Assembly (NCBI GenBank): GCA_964490975.1
Contig: CAZBEQ010000014.1
Coordinates: forward strand, 6,800-70,799
DNA length: 64,000 nucleotides
DNA from: DTU013 sp964490975
GTDB lineage: Bacteria; Bacillota; Clostridia; Acetivibrionales; DTU013
Direction of reading: 5' to 3'
In this document: positions 1 through 7,548 of the stretch, in pieces
How the letters are laid out: every line of letters begins with the position of its first letter
Numbering within the stretch: position 1 is the first letter of the stretch
Program-made: the position numbers and the translations under genes
Notes under the pieces: model-generated
What the model saw: only the letters and a program-made list of their open reading frames with translations
Told to the model about the DNA's origin: nothing
The model's database searches: none

Positions 1-1023
1 AAACAAACCACGAGGTCATTATTGAGAAGGGCGCAGGCATAGGAAACGGTATCAGTGATGAAGCGTACATAAATGCAGGTGCGGATATTGTAGAATCAGC
101 CGGGGATATCTATCAAAGAGCAGGTCTTGTTGTAAAGGTCAAAGAGCCGGTCGAGAAGGAATATGATCTCTTAAAACCGGGTTCGGTTCTTTTTACATAT
201 TTGCATTTGGCTCCTAATACAAAATTAACTAAATTACTTTTAGATAAAGAGATCACAGGGATTGCTTATGAAACTGTACAGCTGCAAAACGGTTATCTTC
301 CGTTGCTGGCTCCTATGAGTGAGGTCGCAGGCCGCATGTCTGTTCAAATCGGAGCTAATCTGCTGCAAAAAAATAATGGCGGTCTCGGAACCTTGCTTGG
401 AGGCGTATCGGGAGTACCGGGTGCTAATGTGGTTATTGCAGGAGGCGGTATTGTGGGAGCCAACGCAGCCAGAATGGCAGCAGGATTGGGTGCCCATGGA
501 TATCCGCAAGGAAAGGCTCAACTATATTGATGAAACCTTTGGCGGCCGTGTTTCTACCATGTTCAGCAACGAGTATAATCTGAGTGAGGTTTTAAAAGGT
601 GCTGACCTTGTAATCAGCACGGTTTTGATACCCGGAGCCCGTGCGCCAAAAATTATTACTGAAGAAATGGTTAAAAGCATGAAGCCAGGATCAGTAATAG
701 TTGATGTGGCAATCGATCAGGGCGGTTCGGTAGAAACCATTCCACATGCCACTACTCATGAGGATCCGGTTATTTTAAAGCATGGAGTAATTCATTATGC
801 CGTTGCCAATATTCCGGGAGCTGTTCCGAAAACATCTACCTATGCTCTCACCGGTATGACATTACCGTATATTTTGAAGATGACCGATATGGGGATAAAA
901 GAGGCTATGATGATGGATCATTCACTATTGCTAGGCCTTAACACCTATAAGGGGCGTATTACATACCTCGGCGTTGCCCAAGCACAAGGACTTAACTATA
1001 CACCACCACAGGAGATATTGTAG
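1..1023 (+). pseudogene. ald: Alanine dehydrogenase, frameshifted, 5' end outside window
   Basis: NAD-dependent alanine dehydrogenase interconverts L-alanine and pyruvate plus ammonia. The reading frame is open from base 3 to 530, and the same protein then continues in the next frame to the stop at 1021-1023. The first part carries the KVKEP and YLHLAP segments with the family's catalytic Lys and His, then the dinucleotide-binding GGGIVGANAA. The second part resumes at MDIRKERLNYIDE and runs to a normal C-terminus (LNYTPPQEIL). Around 498-508, between GLGAH and MDI, the expected strand-forming residues are missing. A loss of about 11 bases restores both frame and length. Roughly 30 N-terminal residues lie left of the window. 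The rest is well conserved, so the lesion is either recent or a sequence error. Confidence 0.9.
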
Positions 1024-1059
1024 CTAGGAGTAAACATATGAAGCAAGCGAAGCTCAAAT

Positions 1060-1102
1060 AAAAAGCGGTGCTGCCAATATTAATGAGGTAAAGCCGCTTT
1101 TT
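1060..1102 (+). terminator. Rho-independent terminator after ald
   Basis: AAAAAGCGG (1060-1068) pairs with CCGCTTTTT (1094-1102) around a loop of about 25 bases and ends in a T run. It lies 37 bases after the ald stop codon. Confidence 0.6.
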
Positions 1103-1200
1103 CTTGGTTTTCGAAAGCCATTTTTCAAATCACGGTGTGCAATATTCACAGCTTTTGGGGCATTGATATAAGTATAAAATGAATTTTACGTGTCATGATG

Positions 1201-1482
1201 TTACATAATTCATGATTCAACTGTATTATTGAGCCAAATAATTATGAATCGAGCAAATGACTGCCCAAAACTTTGATTTTTGCTCATCTTGACGTCATTG
1301 TGCTCAAGTAAATCATATTAGGCCATAGCATCTCAAACTCAGTTGTTTGCATAATATTCTTCTCATGTACTGATGGGCTGAGTAATACTTCAAATAATGA
1401 GTTGATATAGATGAAAATTTTAGGTTAAAGGTCATCATTGCATTACATAATACGGGTTTTTACCGTGTTATTGAGACAAATA
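1201..1482. repeat. Two imperfect 40-base direct repeats in a gene-free stretch
   Basis: Bases 1201-1240 and 1443-1482 both begin TTACATAAT and both end with GTRTTATTGAGMCAAATA; the middle has diverged. A looser match (GTCATSAT...) extends upstream of each copy. They lie in the gene-free stretch 1103-1602, in which I see no open frame, RNA or promoter of substance. They may be remains of an old duplication. Confidence 0.4.
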
Positions 1483-1563
1483 TCAAAAAAATGAATATCC
1501 CGGCACACATTAGTAGAATTTTTTCTCACACGAATCCGATAGATTTTCAAGGCAAATAAAAAC

Positions 1564-1648
1564 CACCTACAGATAAAATCTTTCTATCAATAGATGTTTT
1601 TTTGGTGTGCTATCGGGGACTCGAACCCGGGACATTCTGATTAAGAGC
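1564..1648 (-). pseudogene. Remnant of a tRNA-Lys 3' half with its terminator
   Basis: Read on the minus strand, 1648-1603 contains the anticodon-arm sequence CTCTTAATCAG, a T arm and a 3' end ATAGCAC-A-CCA. These are close to the intact tRNA-Lys at 2465-2540. The acceptor and D-arm half is not recognisable beyond a weak GTGGTAG match. Just downstream on the minus strand, CATCTA/TAGGTG (1591-1596 with 1564-1569) and an inner GATA/TATC can fold as the tRNA's terminator would. The lost 5' half makes a functional tRNA unlikely. Confidence 0.7.
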
Positions 1649-1737
1649 CGAAATAATGTGGCTACTACCACGAACCCCTTGATACATAAGGGCTATCAGG
1701 CACAGCGCCATAATACTGCTGTTACAGACACCCTGAT

Positions 1738-1766
1738 TTGCAATTTGTTAATACAACTGTTATAAT
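1738..1766 (+). promoter_or_regulatory. SigA-type promoter of the peptidase remnant
   Basis: TTGCAA (1738-1743), a 17-base spacer, then TATAAT (1761-1766). It lies about 40 bases upstream of the start at 1805, which is preceded by the ribosome site GGGGATG. Confidence 0.6.
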
Positions 1767-1804
1767 TTTGTAAATATTCTAAAAATAATTATGGGGATGT
1801 AAGT

Positions 1805-2331
1805 ATGGATAGAAGAATATTTGTATCTATTCTGGTGGCAATAATAGTTTTACTGACAGGATGCAGTCTGTTTGGATATGCTACCAATTCAAGCGACAGT
1901 AGAATAGAGAATTACGGTCTTGATCAGCAGTTGAAAACCGATCATTTTAAATTTTATTCGAAGGAACAGGATAAGAGCTGCCTGCAAGATTTATCCAATG
2001 TGCTGGAGGAAAATTATGCAAGGGTTACAGATGATTTGAAATACTCACTGGATAAGAAAGTGGATGTCTATATTTTCTCAGATTTGGATACATATCATAA
2101 TGCTATTAACCAACCAAATGCACAAAAATGGGAATTTACATCTGCCGATGCCGAGGCTATCAGAATGGTAAACCCTTCAAAGGTAGAGGGATTTTCTGCA
2201 GATGATTTGATGAAGTCGGTCGTTCATGAATTTGTTCATTGGCTCTAATAAAGACACCCTCTGAGTTCCAAAAGATATTGGGTTTATCAGAAGATGATTT
2301 TCAGAAAGCATGGATTGCTCATCTGAAATAA
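1805..2331 (+). pseudogene. Lipoprotein zinc metallopeptidase, internally deleted
   Basis: The 147-residue open part begins with a lipoprotein signal peptide: a hydrophobic stretch at residues 6-18, then the lipobox LTGC with Cys at 20. It ends at HEFVHWL, just after the zinc-binding HExxH motif typical of MA-clan peptidases. In the next frame, bases 2251-2331 encode KTPSEFQKILGLSEDDFQKAWIAHLK (shown here only as a tail of about 27 codons) and a stop. This looks like the natural C-terminus of such a protein. The middle, including the third zinc ligand, appears deleted with a frame change near 2245-2250. The promoter and ribosome site are intact, so a truncated secreted lipoprotein could still be made. 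Confidence 0.75.
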
Positions 2332-2427
2332 ATTTATAGCATCTTGTAGAACAAGCTTAAAAATATGAGGTAAGCATATGATTTGAGCTGACCACACAAA
2401 AATCAGAGGAATGAAATAGAAATAAAA

Positions 2428-2461
2428 AAAGACCTTGCATACTACAGTCTGCAAAGTCTTT
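2428..2461 (-). terminator. Terminator of tRNA-Lys
   Basis: On the minus strand AAAGACTTTGCA pairs with TGCAAGGTCTTT (one G-T or bulged position) and is followed by a T-rich run. It starts 4 bases after the tRNA CCA end. Confidence 0.8.
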
Positions 2462-2464
2462 ATT

Positions 2465-2540
2465 TGGTGCGCCATCGGGGACTCGAACCCAGGACACCCT
2501 GATTAAGAGTCAGGTGCTCTACCAACTGAGCTAATGGCGC
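2465..2540 (-). tRNA. tRNA-Lys (anticodon CTT)
   Basis: A 76-base cloverleaf on the minus strand with 7-bp acceptor GCGCCAT/ATGGCGC, discriminator A and a genome-encoded CCA. The D arm is TAGCTCAGTTGGTAGAGC. The anticodon stem CCTGA/TCAGG closes the loop CTCTTAA, giving anticodon CTT, which reads AAG. The T arm CTGGG-TTCGAGT-CCCCG has one mismatched pair. A consensus promoter precedes it and a hairpin terminator follows, so it is a single-gene unit opposite in direction to degS. Confidence 0.97.
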
Positions 2541-2576
2541 ATATTTTGTTGTCGAAGTTCTCTCGAACACTTTCAT

Positions 2577-2605
2577 ATTATAAAGGCTGACTGTCACATT
2601 GTCAA
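2577..2605 (-). promoter_or_regulatory. SigA promoter of tRNA-Lys
   Basis: On the minus strand a perfect TTGACA (2605-2600), a 17-base spacer and a perfect TATAAT (2582-2577) lie 36 bases upstream of the tRNA 5' end. Confidence 0.88.
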
Positions 2606-2688
2606 CACAAAATTAAACAAATTTTTAATAACATTTTATGGCATAACAACAAAGAAAAACTTACATTATAACTGAAAACAAAGGAATA

Positions 2689-2717
2689 TTGTCGCTAAAT
2701 GTAGAATAATATAAACT
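2689..2717 (+). promoter_or_regulatory. Possible SigA promoter of degSU
   Basis: TTGTCG (2689-2694), a 17-base spacer and TAAACT (2712-2717), 45 bases ahead of the degS start. Both boxes are weak matches. Confidence 0.35.
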
Positions 2718-2762
2718 GTTCTAATTGTTATAAACTTCGGTTCTCACAAAGGTGGAACTAAA

Positions 2763-3938
2763 ATGGGAGCAAAAATTGATATCGCTCAACTCGATCAAAT
2801 CATAAAGAAAACGGTGCAGGCAGTCAACAACAGTAAGTCGGAAATATACGAGATTGCCGAGAATTCCCGCAGAGAGTGCAAAAAGCTTGAGGATGAACTC
2901 AATTCTCTTAAGGATCAAGTCAAGCAGCTGATCAATGAGGTAGAGGTACTTGAGGTTGCGCTGAAGGACAGTAAAAGAAGATTGATGCTCATAAATAAGA
3001 ACTTTTCGAATTATACTCAGGATGAGCTTAAGGATGCTTACGAAAAAGCCGATAACTTACGAGTAGAGCTTGCTGTTAAAAGAGAGATGGAGCAATTTTA
3101 TATAAGACGGCGCAATGAACTGGAAGTACGAATAAAAGATTCTCTCAAAACGGTCCAAAGAGCTGATAATTTGATAACACAGGTCGGCGCGGCGCTAGGT
3201 TATCTGACAGGGGATCTTCAGGAAATGAGCCAGCAGCTTGAGGGACTTCAGCACAAACAACTTCTTGGACTTAAGATCATAAAGGCACAGGAAGAGGAAC
3301 GCCAACGGGTGGCTAGAGACATACACGATGGCCCTGCACAGCTTATGTCGAATGTTGTTCTTAAGGCTGAAATTTGTGAAAGAATGATTGATATAGATCT
3401 GGATAAAGCGCGTGATGAACTGAGAAATTTGAAGAGGATCGTCAGGGAAAGCCTTCAGGATGTACGCAAGATCATATATGACCTGAGGCCAATGTCACTC
3501 GATGATCTGGGGTTGGTGCCCACTTTGCAGAGATACGTGCTCACATTCCAAGAGGAATCCGGAATATCGGTTTCATTAAATGTAACCGGAATACAACCCG
3601 AGTTGAAGACAGTCATTTCATTGACTGTCTTTAGGATAGTACAGGAAGCGCTTAATAACGTGGCAAAACATGCTAAAGCCAATAATGCTGTAATTCATCT
3701 GGAATTTCAGCAAAAGAACATGAAGCTGTATATATATGATGATGGGGTGGGTTTTGATACAGCGAAGCTGAAGGTAAGAAATGAAGATATCTCAGGCGGC
3801 TTTGGCCTGGTAAGCATGAAGGAGAGAATAGAACTGCTTGACGGTGAGGTGAGTATCAGCTCTGCTCCGGGGAAAGGTACCCGGTTGAATATATTGATAC
3901 CTTTTACACAAGAAGAGGGGGTTGAAGATGGAAAATAG
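2763..3938 (+). CDS. degS: DegS-like sensor histidine kinase
   Basis: Cytoplasmic two-component kinase of 391 residues. Residues 1 to about 180 are charged and heptad-rich, as in the DegS sensor domain, with no membrane segment. The HisKA_3 phosphoacceptor helix follows, with His188 in RDIHDGPAQ, and then a C-terminal HATPase domain with N-box EALNNVAKHA and G1 box DDGVGF (326-331). The ribosome site AAAGGTGG precedes ATG 2763. It overlaps degU by 11 bases, so the pair is cotranscribed and DegU is its expected partner. Its input signal cannot be read from the sequence. Placement directly before a pilus locus suggests control of surface or secreted functions, which is an inference. Confidence 0.93.
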   Translation: MGAKIDIAQLDQIIKKTVQAVNNSKSEIYEIAENSRRECKKLEDELNSLKDQVKQLINEVEVLEVALKDSKRRLMLINKNFSNYTQDELKDAYEKADNLRVELAVKREMEQFYIRRRNELEVRIKDSLKTVQRADNLITQVGAALGYLTGDLQEMSQQLEGLQHKQLLGLKIIKAQEEERQRVARDIHDGPAQLMSNVVLKAEICERMIDIDLDKARDELRNLKRIVRESLQDVRKIIYDLRPMSLDDLGLVPTLQRYVLTFQEESGISVSLNVTGIQPELKTVISLTVFRIVQEALNNVAKHAKANNAVIHLEFQQKNMKLYIYDDGVGFDTAKLKVRNEDISGGFGLVSMKERIELLDGEVSISSAPGKGTRLNILIPFTQEEGVEDGK

Positions 3939-4581
3939 GATTAGCGTTCTAATTGCCGATGATCATTCATTGATAAGGCAAGGACTAAAGCAGATCCTTG
4001 AACTCGAAAGCGATATAGTTGTCGTTGCGCAGGCATCCAATGGCAGTGAAGCTATCCAGCTTGCAAGGGAATACAAGCCTGATGTGATTCTGATGGATAT
4101 CAATATGCCAGGTATCAATGGCTTGCAGGCGATCATGGAGATAAAGAATGAGAAGATACGCAGCAGGATCATTGTTCTTACGATCCATGAAGACAGGGAG
4201 TATCTTTTCAAGACACTGCAGATGGGGGCTGAGGGATATGTCCTAAAGGATGCTGAACCCAAGGTTCTACTGGAAGCTATACGCAATGTCAATTCAGGCA
4301 GGTCCTATATTCAGCCCAACATGACAATGGAGCTGGTTAAAGAGTTCAATAGGGTCACTTTGCATGAAAAGGAAAAGCATGATGATAACAACCTGACTTC
4401 AAGGGAAGTTGAAGTGCTTGGGCTTATTGCCGAGGGTATGATCAACAAGGAGATCGCAAAGCATCTATACATAAGTGAAAAGACCGTAAAGAACCATGTT
4501 TCGAATATATTCAGGAAACTCAACGTATCAGATAGGACCCAGGCGGCCATATATGCGTTCAAGCATAACATAAAATGCTGA
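3928..4581 (+). CDS. degU: DegU-like response regulator
   Basis: NarL/LuxR-type regulator of 217 residues. The receiver domain (residues 3-120) has the acidic pair in ADDH and phosphoacceptor Asp57 in LMDINMPG. A C-terminal LuxR helix-turn-helix (about 150-210) reads LTSREVEVLGLIAEG...SEKTVKNHVSNIFRKL. I chose ATG 3928 because GGGGG lies about 9 bases upstream; a TTG at 3922 is less likely. DegS is the presumed kinase. In Bacillus DegU controls exoenzymes, motility and multicellular behaviour. The adjacency here to flp/tad genes makes the pilus a plausible target, though no operator is recognisable. Confidence 0.93.
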   Translation: MENRISVLIADDHSLIRQGLKQILELESDIVVVAQASNGSEAIQLAREYKPDVILMDINMPGINGLQAIMEIKNEKIRSRIIVLTIHEDREYLFKTLQMGAEGYVLKDAEPKVLLEAIRNVNSGRSYIQPNMTMELVKEFNRVTLHEKEKHDDNNLTSREVEVLGLIAEGMINKEIAKHLYISEKTVKNHVSNIFRKLNVSDRTQAAIYAFKHNIKC

Positions 4582-4625
4582 AGAGTAATTAACCTGTCTC
4601 ATAGTACTATAGTCCTAATTACAAT

Positions 4626-4660
4626 AAGCCTTTCGGATGTACTTATCCGGGGGCTTTTTT
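4626..4660 (+). terminator. Terminator after degU
   Basis: AAGCC-TT-CGGAT and ATCCG-GG-GGCT form a hairpin with a small internal loop, followed by TTTTTT (4655-4660). It separates degSU from the pilus genes. Confidence 0.85.
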
Positions 4661-4794
4661 AGGCCCAAATCATCATGCGAAAAAGGCCCTGTGGCCGATA
4701 TCATTAAATGCACTGCCAGTCTATAATAAAATCAAGACGAGGACAACAGAAGCAATTCGAAACAATAAAAATTTTGAAAGGTGGTACAAAAAAA

Positions 4795-5001
4795 ATGAAG
4801 ATGATGGCATTGTTCACTTACTTAAAAGCAAGATTTTCGGACAAGAAAGGTCAGGGTATGGTGGAATACGGCCTGATCATTGGTATCATCGCAGTGATAC
4901 TGGTCGCAGCATTGACAGTTCTCAAAGCTCCTCTTGGAACACTGTTCAGCAACATAGCTAGTATAATAACAGGTAATACACCAGCTGCACCTGCACCGTG
5001 A
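4795..5001 (+). CDS. flp: Flp/Tad major pilin
   Basis: A 68-residue type IVb pilin precursor. The short basic leader (residues 1-19) ends in KKG and is followed by QGMVEYGLIIGI. Cleavage is expected after Gly19, leaving Glu24 at mature position +5, the residue needed for pilus assembly. A hydrophobic helix spans 24-45 and the tail is Ala/Pro-rich (NTPAAPAP). ATG 4795 follows AAAGGTGG at normal spacing; the longer in-frame extension upstream lacks a ribosome site. It is the first gene of the Tad locus. A strong hairpin just after it would allow more pilin than motor protein to be made. No prepilin peptidase is encoded in this window. Confidence 0.93.
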   Translation: MKMMALFTYLKARFSDKKGQGMVEYGLIIGIIAVILVAALTVLKAPLGTLFSNIASIITGNTPAAPAP

Positions 5002-5027
5002 TATTCGATTTGAAAAATACAATGATG

Positions 5028-5063
5028 AAAATTACCCTATCTGATTTCAGGTAGGGTAATTTT
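5028..5063 (+). terminator. Hairpin between pilin and downstream tad genes
   Basis: AAAATTACCCTA (5028-5039) and TAGGGTAATTTT (5052-5063) are perfect 12-bp arms around a short loop. The hairpin lies 27 bases after the flp stop and ahead of tadE, and no independent promoter is evident between them. It is probably a leaky terminator or an mRNA end protecting the pilin message. Confidence 0.75.
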
Positions 5064-5096
5064 GTAAAATGAAACCCAGGTCTGGAGGAACGAATC

Positions 5097-5486
5097 ATGA
5101 GTATTAAAAAACCAGGTAAGGGACAGTCCCTTGTTGAAACAGCGCTTATGCTGCCGGTATTGCTGCTTTTGCTTACAGGCATTATAGATTTCGGGCTGCT
5201 TTTCAACAGCTATCTGGTGGTTAGCAATGCATCGCGTGAAGGAGCCAGATATGCCGCGGTAGGCAATACAGATGCACAGATCATTACAACAGTAAGCAAT
5301 GCAGCCGCGTCACTTGATCCGGCTAGACTTGAGATAGTTATTACCCCTGTTGAGTCAGCCAGAAAACCAGGTAATTCTGTCACGGTTACTGTCAGATATG
5401 GGTACAGCATGATAACGCCTGTAATAGCCGCATTTTTCCCTGATGCATTCGATATAGAAAATAGTACAACAATGCGGTGTGAATGA
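5097..5486 (+). CDS. tadE: TadE-like pseudopilin
   Basis: A 129-residue TadE-family protein. The short basic N-terminus is followed by GQSLVETALMLPVLLLLL and one transmembrane helix (about 18-38), with a Glu near the start of the helix as in pilin-like proteins. NASREGARYAAVG, typical of TadE, follows at about 47-59. The remaining domain (60-129) is extracytoplasmic. It is thought to be a minor pilin that primes Flp pilus assembly. Only one such gene is present; TadF or TadG partners are not seen. RBS TGGAGG precedes ATG 5097. The stop is 14 bases before the cpaB start. Confidence 0.88.
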   Translation: MSIKKPGKGQSLVETALMLPVLLLLLTGIIDFGLLFNSYLVVSNASREGARYAAVGNTDAQIITTVSNAAASLDPARLEIVITPVESARKPGNSVTVTVRYGYSMITPVIAAFFPDAFDIENSTTMRCE

Positions 5487-5500
5487 TATCGGAGGTACAT

Positions 5501-6256
5501 ATGGAAAAGACTAATAAAAAGATCATTATAATTACAGTTTTACTATCACTTATTACCGCGATACTGGTTTACGTCTATATATCGCGGAGCAGTAATGATG
5601 TTGTGCCCGAGATAGAGAAAGTGACAGTATATGTAGCTGCAAGGACAATACCTGCCAGGACTGAGATAACTGCATCCGATGTCAAACAGGTCAGTATAGC
5701 AAAAGAGCTTCTAAATACAAACGCAGTTAAAGACCTTGAGAAAATTACAGGTAAGTATACTCTTCAGAGTATCATGGAGGGAGAACTTATAAGAACAGAG
5801 AGGCTGGCTGATGAAGAGAGCATGTTTGTATCATATATGGTTCCTGAGGGTACAAGGGCTGTAAGCATGAATGTCACGGAACAGAGTAATGTGGCAAACC
5901 TGTTAAGACCCGGTGATTTTGTGGATATTATTGTGAGCTTTGAAAAAGAGGAAGCAGGAGAGGATACAATATATCCACGTATTACAAAGCTGACACTTCA
6001 AAATGTTCAGGTGCTCGCTTTAGGACAGGATGTAATGCTGTTATCCGAAAAACTCAAAGAGCTCCCGACAACTGTTACTCTCGCTATCAAAACGGCAGAT
6101 ATTGAAAAATTCGTGTTTGCAACCGAATTCGGTACAATAAGGCTCGCTTTAAGACCGGTAGGCGATGAAGCGCAGATATCCACACAGGGGATTTTAAGGT
6201 CCGACATGACAGGCACCAAGGGCATAACCCATAAGGCTAAAGAAAATGCAGGCTGA
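5501..6256 (+). CDS. cpaB: Flp pilus assembly protein CpaB (RcpC)
   Basis: A 251-residue protein with an N-terminal transmembrane helix (about 7-26) followed by an extracytoplasmic SAF-type domain at about 43-105. The SAF region includes VYVAARTIPARTEITASDVKQV and GEL-type turns. The RcpC/CpaB core follows (YMVPEGTRAVSMNV, LLRPGDFVDIIVSF). In Tad systems this protein supports the pilus passage outside the membrane. In a Gram-positive cell it probably acts at the membrane-wall interface, as there is no secretin gene here. ATG 5501 lies 7 bases after GGAGG. A longer in-frame start at 5483 overlaps tadE and lacks a site. Confidence 0.9.
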   Translation: MEKTNKKIIIITVLLSLITAILVYVYISRSSNDVVPEIEKVTVYVAARTIPARTEITASDVKQVSIAKELLNTNAVKDLEKITGKYTLQSIMEGELIRTERLADEESMFVSYMVPEGTRAVSMNVTEQSNVANLLRPGDFVDIIVSFEKEEAGEDTIYPRITKLTLQNVQVLALGQDVMLLSEKLKELPTTVTLAIKTADIEKFVFATEFGTIRLALRPVGDEAQISTQGILRSDMTGTKGITHKAKENAG

Positions 6257-6297
6257 TATATTGATCATAAGCGTTGAATATCAAGGGGGGAATGCAA

Positions 6298-7494
6298 ATG
6301 GAAAGGGTTACAGTTGTTATCGTTGATGATTCTGCAGAAACCAGAAACAATATCAGGCAGCTTTTATCCTTTGATAAAAGGATCGAGGTAATTGGCGAGG
6401 CTGAAAACGGAGAGGAAGCCATTACTATTGCCAGAGAGGCAAGACCCGCTGTAATGCTGATGGATATTAACATGCCGGGAATAGATGGTATAAAAGCAAC
6501 AGAAGTGATCACTATGGATGTACCTGAAACTACAGTTATTATAATGTCTGTGCAGGGCGAGACTGAATATGTCAGAAAGGCAATGTCAGCCGGCGCACGG
6601 GATTTTTTGTGCAAACCGTTCAATCCGGACGAGCTTTCCACAACAATTTTGAACGCATATGCTGCTGAGGCCAAAAGACGAGAGAAAATGTCAGCTTCCG
6701 GATTTCAGGAGGAAGTCAGGTCCAAGGTCATCACTGTATTCAGTACAAAGGGCGGTGTCGGTAAAACTACAATAGCCTCCAACCTGGCAGTTTCTATAGC
6801 CAGGTCCACTAAAAAGAAGGTGGCGCTGATAGATTTGGATCTTCAATTTGGTGACATTGCAATAATGCTGAATGTCTCCGTAAAGAATACGATAAGTGAT
6901 CTTGTTAAAGAATTTAGCCAGCTTGACCGCGGTCTGATGGAGGAGTACCTTGTGACGCATTTCTCCGGGGTGAAGGTATTGCCTGCGCCTGTTAAGCCTG
7001 AATATGCTGAATATATAACCGGCAGCCATGTGGAAAAGATAATCAATACACTCAGAGAGACGTATCAATATATAATTGTAGATTCTTCTGCAAACTTCCA
7101 TGAATCGGTCCTGACATCGCTCGACATGTCTGACAAGATATTGCTGATTTCTACTCTTGATCTGCCTACGATCAAAAATATTAAAGCCGGACTTGATGTA
7201 ATGGAGACACTGAGATATTCTCCTGAGAAGATAAATGTCGTCTTGAATAAAGCGTCTGAACAATACGGTATCAGGTTCAAGGACTTTGAGGGCACGCTGC
7301 ATAAGCAGATATGGTCATATGTGCCTGAAGATAGTCAAACAGTTGTCACCTCAGCTAACAAAGGTTTTCCATTTGTTATGACCCGTACTGAAACAAAGGT
7401 GGCCAAATCAATAATGGATATCGGTGAAAAACTGATCAGGGAGTTGGATGGGGATATGCAGAAAAAGTCACCGATAAGGAAGCTGTTTGGCTGA
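6298..7494 (+). CDS. cpaE: Receiver-MinD/ParA fusion, CpaE/TadZ-type pilus positioning protein
   Basis: A 398-residue two-domain protein. Residues 1-120 are a complete CheY-like receiver with Asp56 in MLMDINMPG and a conserved KPF. Residues about 142-398 are a ParA/MinD-type ATPase with the deviant Walker A KGGVGKTT (151-158), the switch DLDLQFGDIAIML and a conserved VDSS strand. CpaE/TadZ proteins direct Tad pilus machinery to a site in the cell. A complete phosphoacceptor suggests real phosphorylation control, possibly by DegS or another kinase, which is inference. ATG 6298 is 8 bases after a run of six G. It sits between cpaB and cpaF in the same operon. Confidence 0.9.
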   Translation: MERVTVVIVDDSAETRNNIRQLLSFDKRIEVIGEAENGEEAITIAREARPAVMLMDINMPGIDGIKATEVITMDVPETTVIIMSVQGETEYVRKAMSAGARDFLCKPFNPDELSTTILNAYAAEAKRREKMSASGFQEEVRSKVITVFSTKGGVGKTTIASNLAVSIARSTKKKVALIDLDLQFGDIAIMLNVSVKNTISDLVKEFSQLDRGLMEEYLVTHFSGVKVLPAPVKPEYAEYITGSHVEKIINTLRETYQYIIVDSSANFHESVLTSLDMSDKILLISTLDLPTIKNIKAGLDVMETLRYSPEKINVVLNKASEQYGIRFKDFEGTLHKQIWSYVPEDSQTVVTSANKGFPFVMTRTETKVAKSIMDIGEKLIRELDGDMQKKSPIRKLFG

Positions 7495-7548
7495 TGCTGC
7501 GCAATATCGTAATTCCAGTGTAAATGCTTAATGCCGGGGGGTGATCGT

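Noticed and set aside
1103..1602. Possible small genes after ald
   Set aside because: Frames are short, lack ribosome sites and look like no protein.
2465..2540. tRNA-Lys as the attachment site of a present-day integrated element
   Set aside because: No integrase, phage or conjugation genes are near, and the half-copy differs at several positions, so a live attachment pair is not supported.
4694..4701. GCCGATAT, a perfect SigD -10 box upstream of flp
   Set aside because: No TAAA-like -35 lies at the right distance, and an 8-base match is expected by chance about twice in a window this size.
6691..7302. 203-codon minus-strand frame opposite cpaE
   Set aside because: It is antisense to the conserved ATPase domain of cpaE and has no recognisable protein features.
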